From Oscillospiraceae bacterium (GTDB lineage Bacteria > Bacillota > Clostridia > Oscillospirales > Ruminococcaceae), in the NCBI GenBank assembly GCA_020024285.1, contig JAHHTZ010000009.1, positions 3,430-67,429 of the forward strand: a stretch of DNA of 64,000 bases, written 5' to 3'. Shown in pieces: positions 25,852 to 35,305 of the stretch. A program made the translations under genes and the position numbers. The number at the start of each line of letters is the position of its first letter. Positions within the stretch are counted from its first letter, which is position 1. The notes beneath the pieces were generated by a model that saw only the letters and a program-made list of their open reading frames with translations, had not been told where the DNA came from and did no database searches.

Positions 25852-27141
25852 CTATTTTTCGGGCGGCAGGGATTCGAGCAAAATCAGATAGCAGGCTGCC
25901 GAAAATTCCTTCCAGAAAGGTCCTGCCAGAAGCAGAAGGTTGCGTGTTTTACTGTCATTTCGCAGCAGCTTTTGAAGCTCCTGCACAAAATAAACGGTGA
26001 TGGTGCGCCGGTCGAGCTTTTTTAATTCTTCGATCATGCTGCTGAGAGAATCAAAGGGGAGGGATACCTTTGATTGGCGCTCGATGAGCTCCTGATGAAA
26101 CCCACGAAACTCCTGCAGGACAGTGGGGTCGAGATCAAAGATTTCCCCACAATATTCTGCACATAGAATGAGCGCCTTTCCCATGCTCATTGATTGACTC
26201 GGCAGCGATTTACGGGAAAAATCATGCACGATGCGGCGTGTGATGGATTTTTCCAAGGCATTGATAAGACCTGCATCGTTTTGCCGTGCCTGCTCGAGCT
26301 TCTGATTGAAAATCGGGAGCAGGATGTGCAGCGTTTCTTCGCAGTCTTCGGGAAGAAAGGCATACTGCCAGCCCACATAGCGGCGAAAGGCTTTCATGGC
26401 ATCGAGATAGCCCAGCGCCATGTTCCGACGGGCGTACGTTTTGTCAAAGAGGATGAAGGGTCCGAGGTTCCAGTGGGAGCGGATGAGCGTTAAGTGGGAA
26501 GGGGTTCGCTTTGGCTTGCGGATCATCCCGACCGATTCCAAATCGACCGCAATGATTTCGTCCGCACCCAATTTTTGTGCAAGCTGGATCGGAAGATTGT
26601 CGTAATAGCCGCCGTCCATATAGCGCACGCCATCGATTTCGCGCAGCTTGAATGCAGGAAAACAGGCGGAGGAAGCGAGAAGATAGTCGCAGACCATCCC
26701 TTTGGGGATTTGTTCCTTCCGCAGTTCCCATGGCTTTAGGGTGGGATATTCCACCGTCACAAGCGCATAGTCGATGGGGGAAGCGCGAAAGCGTTCCTCG
26801 TCAAGAAGGGAGCGGATATTTTTTTCCAGTGGCGTGACATCTGCTCCCCCCTTTTCAAACGCCTCCAGGATGAACGTTTTCCAGACCGTGGAGCTGTCCA
26901 AAGAGGGAAGGGAAGCTTCATCGAGGATGTTGTCCATCACATCCTTGGAGGAGATATTTTCCCACAGCCGAAGCGCATTGTCATAATCCCCCTGTACCAT
27001 CAGGGCACCGTTCAGGGCACCTACCGACGTGCCTGTGACAATATCAAACGGGATATTCAGCTCGATCAACGCCCTCCAAACACCGATTTGATAGGCTCCG
27101 CGGGAGCCACCCCCCGCCAAAACCACAGCAGTTTTCGGCAT
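25852..27141 (-). CDS. patatin-like phospholipase
   Basis: This 429-residue patatin-family lipid acyl hydrolase has the oxyanion loop GGGSRGAYQ at the N-terminus, the nucleophile motif GTSVG, and the catalytic Asp in YMDGGYYDNLP. About 180 residues of C-terminal helical sequence follow. No signal peptide is seen, so it should act on membrane lipids from the cytoplasm. ATG 27141 follows AAGGAGGGG; the open frame to 27216 lacks such a site. It is a single gene, divergent from the GntR operon. A TGG-TATGCT extended -10 lies upstream on its strand. Confidence 0.9.
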   Translation of the reverse strand: MPKTAVVLAGGGSRGAYQIGVWRALIELNIPFDIVTGTSVGALNGALMVQGDYDNALRLWENISSKDVMDNILDEASLPSLDSSTVWKTFILEAFEKGGADVTPLEKNIRSLLDEERFRASPIDYALVTVEYPTLKPWELRKEQIPKGMVCDYLLASSACFPAFKLREIDGVRYMDGGYYDNLPIQLAQKLGADEIIAVDLESVGMIRKPKRTPSHLTLIRSHWNLGPFILFDKTYARRNMALGYLDAMKAFRRYVGWQYAFLPEDCEETLHILLPIFNQKLEQARQNDAGLINALEKSITRRIVHDFSRKSLPSQSMSMGKALILCAEYCGEIFDLDPTVLQEFRGFHQELIERQSKVSLPFDSLSSMIEELKKLDRRTITVYFVQELQKLLRNDSKTRNLLLLAGPFWKEFSAACYLILLESLPPEK

Positions 27142-27268
27142 GATTTTTCCCCTCCTTTTCCTTTTTGCAGAAGAATGTCTTTTCTCTGTTCTGACATACT
27201 TAGATATGTTTAGCATACCATGAAGAGTTTAAAAAATCCATAACAGAAAAAATATTTTCATTTTTCAC

Positions 27269-27298
27269 TTGACAGCATCAGCTGTCCTGTGATACAGT
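27269..27298 (+). promoter_or_regulatory. promoter of the GntR-ABC operon
   Basis: TTGACA, 18 bases, TACAGT. The -10 overlaps one inverted repeat and is followed by a second. Confidence 0.6.
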
Positions 27299-27326
27299 AA
27301 AACTGTACTAATTGACTTAATACAGT
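27293..27326 (+). promoter_or_regulatory. probable GntR (YtrA-type) operators
   Basis: Two overlapping inverted repeats are seen. TACAGT-AAA-ACTGTA (27293-27307) covers the -10. ACTGTACTAA-TTGAC-TTAATACAGT (27302-27326) is a 10-bp-arm repeat with one mismatch. This matches the autoregulatory arrangement of YtrA-subfamily GntR regulators placed first in an ABC operon. Confidence 0.65.
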
Positions 27327-27348
27327 TCATACAGAGAAAGGAGAAGCC

Positions 27349-27732
27349 ATGCTAAAACTGGACTATCAAAGCAGAAAACCGATCTTTGAGCAGCTCAAGG
27401 AGCAAATCGTCAAGCTGTCGATGCTGGGGGTTCTGTCAGAAGATGAGAAGCTCCCTTCTGTGCGTTCCTTAGCGCGAGAGCTTGGGATCAATCCCAATAC
27501 TGTACAAAAAGCATACCAGGATTTGGAGCGAGAAGGGTTGATTTATACAGTGAATGCAAAGGGCAGCTTTGTTGCCGCAAACCAGGATAAACGCCGGCAG
27601 ATTCAGGAGAAGGCACTTTTGCAGCTGCGCGAATCGGTGCGTCAGGCACAGGCTGCGGGCTGTTCTGCACAGCAGATCACAGAGGAAGTAACAAGCGAAT
27701 TGGAGGCGGAAAAGAATGATCAAGGCGTGTAA
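27349..27732 (+). CDS. GntR family (YtrA-type) transcriptional regulator
   Basis: This 127-residue protein has an N-terminal winged helix typical of GntR (YQSRKPIFEQLKEQI, then LPSVRSLARELGINPNTVQKAY, then GLIYTVNAKGSFVA). It has only a short C-terminal helical tail of about 40 residues, as in the YtrA subfamily. Such regulators repress ABC transporter operons and respond to cell-wall stress in some Firmicutes. It overlaps the following ATPase gene by 17 bases. The start follows AAAGGAGAAG. Operators at 27293-27326 suggest autorepression. Confidence 0.92.
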   Translation: MLKLDYQSRKPIFEQLKEQIVKLSMLGVLSEDEKLPSVRSLARELGINPNTVQKAYQDLEREGLIYTVNAKGSFVAANQDKRRQIQEKALLQLRESVRQAQAAGCSAQQITEEVTSELEAEKNDQGV

Positions 27733-28618
27733 CTTAGTAAAAAAATTTGATGATATCACAGCTTTGGATGAGCTCAATACCGAGATCCCGGAGGGCAGCA
27801 TCTATGGATTGGTCGGCTCCAACGGTGCAGGAAAGTCCACATTTCTGCGCTTGCTTTCCGGCATCTATCAGCCAACCGAAGGCACGATCACCATTGATGA
27901 CGAGCCTGTTTATGAGAATGAAAAGGTAAAACAGCAGCTCTATTTTGTGCCGGATGACCTGTATTTTTTCCAGAATGCAACGCTGGATAAGCTCGCAAAA
28001 TACCTGAGTACCATATACGAGAGCTGGAACTGGGAGCGCTATGAGGAGCTTTTGACAAAGTTCCCGATGAAGCGCAACCGCAAGCTGCACACCTGCTCCA
28101 AGGGGATGCGCCGTCAGGCGGCATTGATTGCAGCACTTGCCTGCCAGCCAAAATATCTGCTGCTGGATGAGGCATTCGACGGACTTGATCCCGTGATCCG
28201 TCTTGCCCTGCGCAAGCTGATGTCCAACGATGTGGCAGAACGCGGAATGACCGTTTTGATTGCATCCCACAACCTGCGCGAATTGGAGGATGTGTGCGAT
28301 CAGGTGGGTCTGCTGCATCAGGGGCATGCTCTTTTCCAGAAGGAGCTCAACGATCTGAAGCTGGGGTTCTGCAAGATTCAAATGGTCCTGCGTCCGATGG
28401 TCGCGGAAGAAGAACTGAAAAAGGCGCTCGATATCATGAAGATGGAAGTCAGCGGAAGCCTTATCAATCTCATCGTCCGCGGTTCATTGGAGGATGCGCA
28501 GACCAAGCTGGAGCAGTTCCATCCGCTGATGTGTGAAGCAATCCCCCTCACATTGGAGGAAATCTTTATTTATGAAATGGAGGAGGTAGGTTATGACTAC
28601 AACAATGTCTTGTTCTAA
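27716..28618 (+). CDS. ABC transporter ATP-binding protein
   Basis: This 300-residue ATPase has Walker A GSNGAGKSTFLRLLSG, Walker B YLLLDEAFDGLDP and switch IASHNLREL. The signature region reads CSKGMRRQAALIAALA, a divergent form of LSGGQ seen in YtrB/EcsA-like exporters. It is translationally coupled to the upstream GntR gene and to the downstream permease (26-base overlap). The operon resembles the Ytr-type antibiotic or wall-stress ABC systems; the substrate is unknown. Confidence 0.92.
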   Translation: MIKACNLVKKFDDITALDELNTEIPEGSIYGLVGSNGAGKSTFLRLLSGIYQPTEGTITIDDEPVYENEKVKQQLYFVPDDLYFFQNATLDKLAKYLSTIYESWNWERYEELLTKFPMKRNRKLHTCSKGMRRQAALIAALACQPKYLLLDEAFDGLDPVIRLALRKLMSNDVAERGMTVLIASHNLRELEDVCDQVGLLHQGHALFQKELNDLKLGFCKIQMVLRPMVAEEELKKALDIMKMEVSGSLINLIVRGSLEDAQTKLEQFHPLMCEAIPLTLEEIFIYEMEEVGYDYNNVLF

Positions 28619-31028
28619 AAAAGGTCAGTTCCTTTCGCAGTACAGCTTTGCAATCAAGAAGATCTTGGGGCTGGATGCCATCTATGCTCTCTTGCTCTTT
28701 TTCGTGTATCCGATGTTCTATTGGAAGTACAATCAGGGACAGGAGCTGCAGATGGCTGCCGCCTCAGAGGGTGCAGTCGGCACAGCGGGCGTAGTGGGCG
28801 TAGCGGTACCGTATTACCACTACCCCTACGGAGAAGCAAGCCTCCTGTCCGGATTTGCAGTGAGTGCCCTGATGTGCTTTATGGTCCTGCTGGTATCCGC
28901 TATATTATACTCCTACCTGCACAACAAGCAGTCCACGGACTTTTATCACAGTCTGCCCGTCCCGCGCAAAACAATGTTCCTTGCAAATATGGCGGCAGGC
29001 TATACCGCGATCATTGTGCCGATCTGGGTAAACTTTTTGATTGCGCTCATCTCTTTTCCAATCTACCTTCCGAATCTTGCAGCAAGTGAATATCTTGGTT
29101 TTATGTTCACGCAGCTTCTCGGATGGACGATGGGTTCATTCATCCTCTTTTCCATCAGCTCCCTTGTTGCAGTGAGCGTTTGCACTGTGGTGGAAAACGT
29201 GGGATACAGCGCTGCACTGCTTTTGGAAGGCTCGATCTTATACGGTATGTGGATCCTCACATGCGCACATAACTTCCAAACCTATTCCGGATCAGGGCTT
29301 ACCTCGGGATTCTGTCCGCTCTACTGGCTCTCTCCGGTATTTGCACTGGGTTACTTTGAAGTAAACTGCACCTTTGGTTCTGAGGCAATGATGAACCAGG
29401 GATGGGTGCAGACGTGGAGTTCTCTGCTCTTCTGGTTCGTCCTCGGTGTGGCAGCACTTTTCTATGCAATCAAGGTTTATGAAAAGCGTCAGAGTGAGCG
29501 CGCACAGCAGTGGGGGCATCAGGGTATTCTCGGCTTTATCGTGAAGCTCATGATCCATGCAGTTGGAACCTTTATCCTGACGATGTTCTTTGAATCCGCT
29601 ATGAACTTCCCGAAACCGGTGAGCTTTATTGCAGGTGCTCTCATCGGAGGTCCTTTGGGTTATCTGGTAGCGGAGGTCATCACAAACCGCGGCTTCCAGA
29701 ATATGAAAAAGGCGTTCCCGTCGATGGCAGCTGCGACGGCGGTGATGCTGTGCTTCAGTGTTTACTTTGCGATGGATGGGTTTGGCTACGACCAGCGTGT
29801 GATAAAGGCAGAAGATGTGAAGTCTGTGGAACTGATTGAATCTACGGGATATGGCATTTCCCATGAGCAATTTGATGATGAATATGCCAGGACCTATGGA
29901 GATCACCATAATACAGCTACTTTCTCAAAACCAAACTATGTTTTGGAGGATCGGGAAAATATCGATCGCATCATCAAGCTCCATGAAATGGCAATCAATC
30001 GGGAAAACATGACTTATAACGGAAGTGTGAATCTAACCTATCACAAAGACATCGGGACCTTCCGCCGCTATCTGCCAATACCGCAGGAAGGTACAGATGT
30101 GCTGCTGGAAATCATCTACTCTGATGAATTCCTCAAAAAATACAATCCGTTTTTTGCAATAAAGCCGGATTATGTCCGAGAAATCATTGTATGCGACAAG
30201 CAGGGGAACAAGGTGAAAAATCTGTCGAGTTCGATTTCCGATCGCTTCATCGAATCGATTCAGAAGGATCTGCACAGCAGAACACCACAGGATATTTGTG
30301 AAAACAGAGATAACATCGAGTTGGGTTCGATTGTAATCAAAACAAAAGAACCAAAGCAAATTTACAACTCCACCGGAGAGCTGTACCACTACGATACACG
30401 GCTGGAGCTGCTGATTGCCCCAAGCGATACCAACACCTGTGCATTGATAAAAGAACTGGGAATCGATTTCACAACACCAATCAAAAAAGAAATTGATAAA
30501 ATGTATATCCAAAGCAAGGAATTCGATGATGATTTTCCGGAATATTTCTTTGTAGGAAGACGAACTTGGAATCAGATTCGCGAATATGATCCGTTTGTAG
30601 AAATCACAGACAGAGAAATCATTGAAAAGATCGAAGAAAGCATGACGAGCCGTAACAGCGGACGCGGCAATCAGTATAATGTGACAGTACAATATAAAAA
30701 TGACGCAGAGAACTATACAGCCTACAGCATTGACCGCGCCACGCTGGCTGAAATCCTCAGCGATACCGAGATCCAGGTTCCTTATGTTCTGACGCATGAA
30801 GAAGAACAAAAGCTCTTTGATATAGAAGGAAAGCAGTATGAGGATACAGGGATCTTCCACGAAGTACAGCAGTGGAGCGGTGCCATCAACACAGAAAATT
30901 CTGTTTCTATGAAGCAGTATCTTGAAAAATATGCACCTGAGCTTCTCGAAGGAAAGACAGGCGCAGAGCTGAACGCGATGGAGCATACGGTGTATCTCAC
31001 CAGGGACGGTGTAAAAATCATCTTTTAG
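28593..31028 (+). CDS. ABC transporter permease with large C-terminal domain
   Basis: This is an 811-residue permease. About eight membrane helices occupy residues 20-400 (ALLLFFVYPMFYW, FAVSALMCFMVLLVSAILYS, SFILFSISSLVAVSVC and others). A soluble part of about 400 residues follows, with repeated acidic, Tyr-rich beta-like stretches. The layout resembles ABC-2-type permeases in GntR-associated clostridial operons. The large C-terminal region may be extracytoplasmic; its function is unknown. The start follows GGAGGAGG inside the end of the ATPase gene. Confidence 0.85.
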   Translation: MTTTMSCSKKGQFLSQYSFAIKKILGLDAIYALLLFFVYPMFYWKYNQGQELQMAAASEGAVGTAGVVGVAVPYYHYPYGEASLLSGFAVSALMCFMVLLVSAILYSYLHNKQSTDFYHSLPVPRKTMFLANMAAGYTAIIVPIWVNFLIALISFPIYLPNLAASEYLGFMFTQLLGWTMGSFILFSISSLVAVSVCTVVENVGYSAALLLEGSILYGMWILTCAHNFQTYSGSGLTSGFCPLYWLSPVFALGYFEVNCTFGSEAMMNQGWVQTWSSLLFWFVLGVAALFYAIKVYEKRQSERAQQWGHQGILGFIVKLMIHAVGTFILTMFFESAMNFPKPVSFIAGALIGGPLGYLVAEVITNRGFQNMKKAFPSMAAATAVMLCFSVYFAMDGFGYDQRVIKAEDVKSVELIESTGYGISHEQFDDEYARTYGDHHNTATFSKPNYVLEDRENIDRIIKLHEMAINRENMTYNGSVNLTYHKDIGTFRRYLPIPQEGTDVLLEIIYSDEFLKKYNPFFAIKPDYVREIIVCDKQGNKVKNLSSSISDRFIESIQKDLHSRTPQDICENRDNIELGSIVIKTKEPKQIYNSTGELYHYDTRLELLIAPSDTNTCALIKELGIDFTTPIKKEIDKMYIQSKEFDDDFPEYFFVGRRTWNQIREYDPFVEITDREIIEKIEESMTSRNSGRGNQYNVTVQYKNDAENYTAYSIDRATLAEILSDTEIQVPYVLTHEEEQKLFDIEGKQYEDTGIFHEVQQWSGAINTENSVSMKQYLEKYAPELLEGKTGAELNAMEHTVYLTRDGVKIIF

Positions 31029-31035
31029 CACAATA

Positions 31036-31071
31036 AAAAATCCACCTCCCCGAAATGGGAGGTGGATTTTT
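31036..31071. terminator. bidirectional terminator, permease/prs
   Basis: A perfect 15-bp stem AAAAATCCACCTCCC with a 6-base loop ends in TTTTT, between convergent genes. Confidence 0.9.
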
Positions 31072-31082
31072 GCAATCTTATC

Positions 31083-32255
31083 TTATTTTTTAAGACCGTG
31101 CTTTTCCAGCAGGTTGTTGATGCGGTGAACAGGATCAAGCAGATCGCTGATGGACTGGTCGTGGTTGAGGGTATCGATGAGGTAAGCGATGTATTTGGAA
31201 ATATCCACTTCCTGATACCACTCGCGCTGAAGCAGCTCCGGAGAACGATATACAAGGTTTGTAGTAAACACCTTGGTGATCGCACCACAAGCGTAAGCCT
31301 CGTCGAATTTTTCCAGACCGTTGCAGAACAGACCGAAGGTGGTGCAGATGAAGATACGTTTTGCACCCTTTGCTTTGAGTTTTTCTGCAATATCGAGGAC
31401 GGATTCGCCGGAGGAGATCATATCGTCGCAAACAATCAGGTCTTTTCCTTTTACATCAGAGCCAAGGAATTCGTGGGAGATGATTGGATTGCGGCCGTTT
31501 ACAATCACAGAGTAATCTCTGCGCTTGTAGAACATACCAAGGTCAACACCGAGTACAGAGGAGTAGTACATGCAGCGAGCCATACCGCCCTCGTCCGGAG
31601 AGATGACCATAAGGTTGTCACGGTCGATCTTCAGGTCGGAAACGTTGTTTACCAGAGCTTTTACAAACTGATAGGTAGGCTGTACGTTTTCGAAGCCTTT
31701 GAGCGGGATCGCATTCTGTACGCGGGCATCGTGTGCATCAAAGGTGATGATGTTTTCAACGCCCATGTTTACCAATTCCTGCAGGCACAGTGCGCAGTCC
31801 AGAGATTCACGGGTGGAGCGTTTGTGCTGACGACCTTCGTAAAGCATTGGCATGATGACGGTGATGCGGCGTGCTTTACCGCCGATTGCAGCAATGATAC
31901 GCTTGAGGTCCTGGAAGTGATCGTCCGGGCTCATCGGTACTTTCATGCCGTACATATCGTAGGTTACGCCGTAGTTGAATACGTCGCAGACGATATAGAT
32001 ATCGTGTCCGCGAGCAGATTCGAGCAGTGTGCCTTTTGCCTCACCGGAGCCAAAACGCGGGCACTTTGTTTTGAGCAGGTAGGAGTCGCGGCAGTAGCCG
32101 TTGAAATCCGCGTCGCTCAAAAATTCGCCGTGGCGGGAAGAACGCCAGTCTGTCAGGTAGTTGTCCACCTTCTCACACAGACCCTCGCAGCCTTTCATGC
32201 CAACGATGCTGAGCATGCCAACAGGGATAGAAACTTCATGGATTGGTTGTGCCAT
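31083..32255 (-). CDS. prs: ribose-phosphate pyrophosphokinase
   Basis: This 390-residue PRPP synthetase makes PRPP from ribose 5-phosphate and ATP for purine, pyrimidine, His, Trp and NAD synthesis. It belongs to the longer clostridial form (classical Prs is about 315). Recognisable segments are MPMLYEGRQHKRSTRESL, ENIITFDAHDARVQN (flexible loop and ATP site), VISPDEGGMARC, and the PRPP loop KDLIVCDDMISSGESVLD. ATG 32255 follows AGAGGAGG. It shares a terminator with the permease gene. Confidence 0.92.
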   Translation of the reverse strand: MAQPIHEVSIPVGMLSIVGMKGCEGLCEKVDNYLTDWRSSRHGEFLSDADFNGYCRDSYLLKTKCPRFGSGEAKGTLLESARGHDIYIVCDVFNYGVTYDMYGMKVPMSPDDHFQDLKRIIAAIGGKARRITVIMPMLYEGRQHKRSTRESLDCALCLQELVNMGVENIITFDAHDARVQNAIPLKGFENVQPTYQFVKALVNNVSDLKIDRDNLMVISPDEGGMARCMYYSSVLGVDLGMFYKRRDYSVIVNGRNPIISHEFLGSDVKGKDLIVCDDMISSGESVLDIAEKLKAKGAKRIFICTTFGLFCNGLEKFDEAYACGAITKVFTTNLVYRSPELLQREWYQEVDISKYIAYLIDTLNHDQSISDLLDPVHRINNLLEKHGLKK

Positions 32256-32339
32256 GGAAAAAATCCTCCTCTATATTTGTCTTTGGATCTTCAAAGAAAA
32301 ATCGGTGAAAACCCATATCCTATATCCTATATAGTAACC

Positions 32340-32368
32340 ATTATAAGCTAAAAAGCGACCAATTTCGA
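32340..32368 (-). promoter_or_regulatory. promoter of prs
   Basis: On the minus strand TCGAAA, 17 bases, TATAAT. The leader just downstream carries a short tandem TATAGGATATAGGATAT. Confidence 0.55.
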
Positions 32369-32483
32369 GGGCGAAGTGCAAAAAAAATAAATTTTGGGAA
32401 TCTGCTCGGAAAAGTGTCGGATTTTAGAGCATATTTCTGTGAAAAAGCATGAATTTTATCGAATACAGTCAAAACAGAAGGAG

Positions 32484-32966
32484 CTATTTGTGATATTTGG
32501 AATGGTTGTTGATGGAAAAGGCGCGGTAAAGCTGCTCCAGCACCATCACCCGTGCAAGCTGGTGGGGGAAGGTCATGGGCGACATGGACAAACGCAGGGA
32601 GGAGATCTTTTTGACTTCCTCAGAAAGTCCCCACGAACCGCCGATGACGATGGAAAGATGGCTGCTTCCTCCAACTGCCGCCTGCTCGATTTGTGATGCA
32701 AGCTGCACCGAGGAGAGGAGCTTGCCCTCGATGCACATGGTGATGACATAGCTTTGTGCAGGGATTTTGGAGAGGATGGATTGCCCTTCCGCCTCGATGC
32801 AGGCATCAATCTGCGCCTGAGAAGGCTCCTGCGGGAGGCGGCTTTCTGGCAGCTCCAGAATCGTGAGCTTGCAAAAGGCAGACAGCCGCTTTTGATATTC
32901 CTCGCAGGCTTTGCGCAGATAATCCTCCTTGAGCTTTCCGACCGTGATTAAATCTACTTTGAGCAT
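32484..32966 (-). CDS. rlmH: 23S rRNA pseudouridine-1915 N3-methyltransferase RlmH
   Basis: This 160-residue SPOUT methyltransferase modifies pseudouridine 1915 in helix 69 of 23S rRNA. Family landmarks are VDLITVGKLKEDYLRKACEEY at the N-terminus, the knot with SIVIGGSWGLSEEV, and the C-terminal LSMSPMTFPHQLARVMVLEQ followed by LYRAFSI. The length is exact for the family. The start follows AAAGGATG. It lies 18 bases downstream of an MBL hydrolase gene, an arrangement also seen near walJ/yycJ in other Firmicutes. Confidence 0.95.
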   Translation of the reverse strand: MLKVDLITVGKLKEDYLRKACEEYQKRLSAFCKLTILELPESRLPQEPSQAQIDACIEAEGQSILSKIPAQSYVITMCIEGKLLSSVQLASQIEQAAVGGSSHLSIVIGGSWGLSEEVKKISSLRLSMSPMTFPHQLARVMVLEQLYRAFSINNHSKYHK

Positions 32967-32984
32967 AAAATCATCCTTTCTCTC

Positions 32985-33767
32985 CTACAAAAGTACCGGC
33001 TTGCTGCACTCGCTGCGCTTTGCCACCTGCAATTCCACTCCGAGACAGCCGCATTCGTTCAGCGCATTTTGTGTGGCAGAAAATGCAAGCTCCGGCAGGT
33101 TGTTATTTTGGCTCAGATGCCCAAGAATCAGCTTTTGGACCCCGGATCTTGCCAGATGTACTGCGGCTTTCGCACAGTCGTCGTTGGAGAGATGCCCTCT
33201 TTGTGACATGATGCGCCGCTTTAAGGAATATGGATAGGGGGAGCACAGAAGCATCCCGTCATCGTAGTTCGATTCGAGGAGGACCGCATGACAGCTTGAA
33301 AGATGGTCGAGGATCTCCTGCGTCATATGTCCAAGGTCTGTGGCAATGCCGATTTTTTTCCCGTCCTCGGTTGTGATGCGATATCCCACGCTGCCCACAC
33401 TGTCGTGCGGCGTTACAAAGGATGTGACTTCGAGGTCATGGATGGTGAACGGCTTATCTTCCAAAGGAACGAGGGGAATATTGGAAGGGATCTTCACATT
33501 GTGGACGAGATATTCTAAGACAGCTTGCGTTGCATAGATCGGTACATTGATTTTTTTGAGCAGGACAGGAAGTGCCTTGATATGGTCGGAATGTTCATGC
33601 GTTAAAAGGATCGCGTCAAGGTCCTCGTGGCTGAACTCACATTCCTGAAGGGCTGCACAGATTGCCTTGCAGCTGCTTCCGGCATCAACCAGAATCGTTG
33701 TAGAGTTTGCGTGGATGAGTGTAGCGTTTCCGCTGCTGCCGCTGCTGAGCGGGCAGATGATTGCCAA
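32985..33767 (-). CDS. YycJ/WalJ-like metallo-beta-lactamase-fold hydrolase
   Basis: This 260-residue MBL-fold protein has the metal-binding motif LLTHEHSDHIKAL, a further His in GYRITTEDGKK..GIATDLGH, and C-terminal LGHLSQNNN. It opens with CPLSSGSSGNATLI, the hallmark of the YycJ/WalJ family, linked to DNA end processing and to the wal region in Bacilli. The start is TTG at 33767, seven bases after a perfect AAAGGAGG; the longer frame to 34007 runs into murA and is rejected. It forms a unit with rlmH. Confidence 0.9.
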   Translation of the reverse strand: MAIICPLSSGSSGNATLIHANSTTILVDAGSSCKAICAALQECEFSHEDLDAILLTHEHSDHIKALPVLLKKINVPIYATQAVLEYLVHNVKIPSNIPLVPLEDKPFTIHDLEVTSFVTPHDSVGSVGYRITTEDGKKIGIATDLGHMTQEILDHLSSCHAVLLESNYDDGMLLCSPYPYSLKRRIMSQRGHLSNDDCAKAAVHLARSGVQKLILGHLSQNNNLPELAFSATQNALNECGCLGVELQVAKRSECSKPVLL

Positions 33768-33795
33768 GCTAAAACCTCCTTTTTCGATAAATTGG

Positions 33796-33831
33796 CAAAA
33801 AGAAAACCGGACAGAAGGGTTCTCTGTCCGG
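33796..33831 (-). terminator. murA terminator
   Basis: CCGGACAGA/TCTGTCCGG with a 7-base loop. On the minus strand it is followed by TTTTCTTTTT. Confidence 0.8.
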
Positions 33832-33840
33832 CGAGAGTAT

Positions 33841-35124
33841 TTATTGTGCTTGTGACAGGGTAGGGGAAGAGATGGGTACTTTTTTGATGGAGCATCCAAT
33901 CTTTTGCAGCTTTTCCACAACATCTTCATATCCGCGTTCGATGTAATGGATGTCCTCCACCTCGGAAATTCCGGTCGCGCAAAGAGCAGCCTGCAAAACA
34001 GCAGCACCGGCGCGAAGATCGACTGCCTTTACAGGAGCCGCAGTAAGCTGCGGAACACCTTCCACAACAGCAACCTTTCCATCAACCTGAATGTGCGCAC
34101 CCATGCGGCGCAGCTCATCCACATACTTGAAGCGGTTGTCCCAGACACCCTCCGTAACAATGCTGGTACCTTCTGCGATTGCCAACAGTGTGGTCATCTG
34201 AGGCTGCATATCGGTCGGGAAGCCCGGATGGGGCATGGTTTTCACATTCACCTTTTTGAGCGGCTTGCTGCGAATAATACGGATGGCATCATCATATTCT
34301 GTAACAGAAACACCTGCCTGCAGGAGCTTGTCTGTGATGGATTCGAGATGCTTTGGGATCACGTTTTTGATGAGGACATCCCCACCGGCAGCAGCGGCAA
34401 TCGTCATATAGGTCCCGGCTTCGATCTGATCGGGAATGATGGAATAGCTGGTTCCGCGCAGGACATCCACCCCGTGGATTTTGATGACATCGGTGCCAGC
34501 GCCGCGGATATCTGCACCCATCGAGTTGAGGAAGTTTGCAAGGTCTACGATGTGGGGCTCCTTTGCAGCATTTTCCAAAATGGTGAGTCCCTTTGCTTTT
34601 ACGGCAGCGAGCATAATATTGATGGTTGCTCCCACCGAAACAACATCAAGATAAATATGGGAGCCGTAAAGCTCTTCGGCGGTGGCATGGATGAAGCCAT
34701 AGTCCGTGCTGACCGATGCACCCAGTGCTTCAAAGCCCTTGATGTGCTGGTCGATCGGGCGAACCCCAAAGTTGCAGCCTCCCGGAGGAGAAACGTGAGC
34801 CTGATTGAATCGTCCCAGAAATGCGCCCAGAAAATAGTAGGAAGCGCGCAGATGACGAGAAGATTCGTATGGAACAACGGGCTCTGTGATATGGGAGGTG
34901 TCGATTTCGACCGTGTTTTTGCCTAAATAAGAAACCTTTGCACCAAGGTCCTGAAGGATGTGCAGCAGGATGGAAACGTCGCTGATATTGGGTACATTTT
35001 CGATAACACAGCGGTCCTTTGCGAGGATCGTTGCGGGGATGATTGCTACAACAGCATTTTTAGCACCACTGATTTCAACTTCGCCATGCAGACGGTGACC
35101 GCCTTCGATAATATATTTTTCCAA
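33841..35124 (-). CDS. murA: UDP-N-acetylglucosamine 1-carboxyvinyltransferase
   Basis: This 427-residue enzyme carries out the first committed step of peptidoglycan synthesis, transferring enolpyruvate from PEP to UDP-GlcNAc. Landmarks are SGAKNAVVAIIPATIL, the catalytic Cys117 in SPPGGCNFGVRPIDQH (the residue targeted by fosfomycin), DQIEAGTYM, and PGFPTDMQPQMTTLL. The start is TTG at 35124, seven bases after GGGGAG. The C-terminal tail extends slightly beyond the core fold. Whether a second murA exists elsewhere cannot be told. Confidence 0.95.
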   Translation of the reverse strand: MEKYIIEGGHRLHGEVEISGAKNAVVAIIPATILAKDRCVIENVPNISDVSILLHILQDLGAKVSYLGKNTVEIDTSHITEPVVPYESSRHLRASYYFLGAFLGRFNQAHVSPPGGCNFGVRPIDQHIKGFEALGASVSTDYGFIHATAEELYGSHIYLDVVSVGATINIMLAAVKAKGLTILENAAKEPHIVDLANFLNSMGADIRGAGTDVIKIHGVDVLRGTSYSIIPDQIEAGTYMTIAAAAGGDVLIKNVIPKHLESITDKLLQAGVSVTEYDDAIRIIRSKPLKKVNVKTMPHPGFPTDMQPQMTTLLAIAEGTSIVTEGVWDNRFKYVDELRRMGAHIQVDGKVAVVEGVPQLTAAPVKAVDLRAGAAVLQAALCATGISEVEDIHYIERGYEDVVEKLQKIGCSIKKVPISSPTLSQAQ

Positions 35125-35305
35125 ATTGAAACTCCCCTTATAGAAGTAAATTAAAAGTCAAATGACGATTTCGGGGACAGCAGCAGCTGACAAAAGAAAT
35201 TGCCATCAAATCCTATGGATAGTATTACACAGAAAAAAGAAAATAACGATATCAATTAAAACTGACGGATATTACATAAAAACCCAATGTCATACAGACA
35301 AAAAT

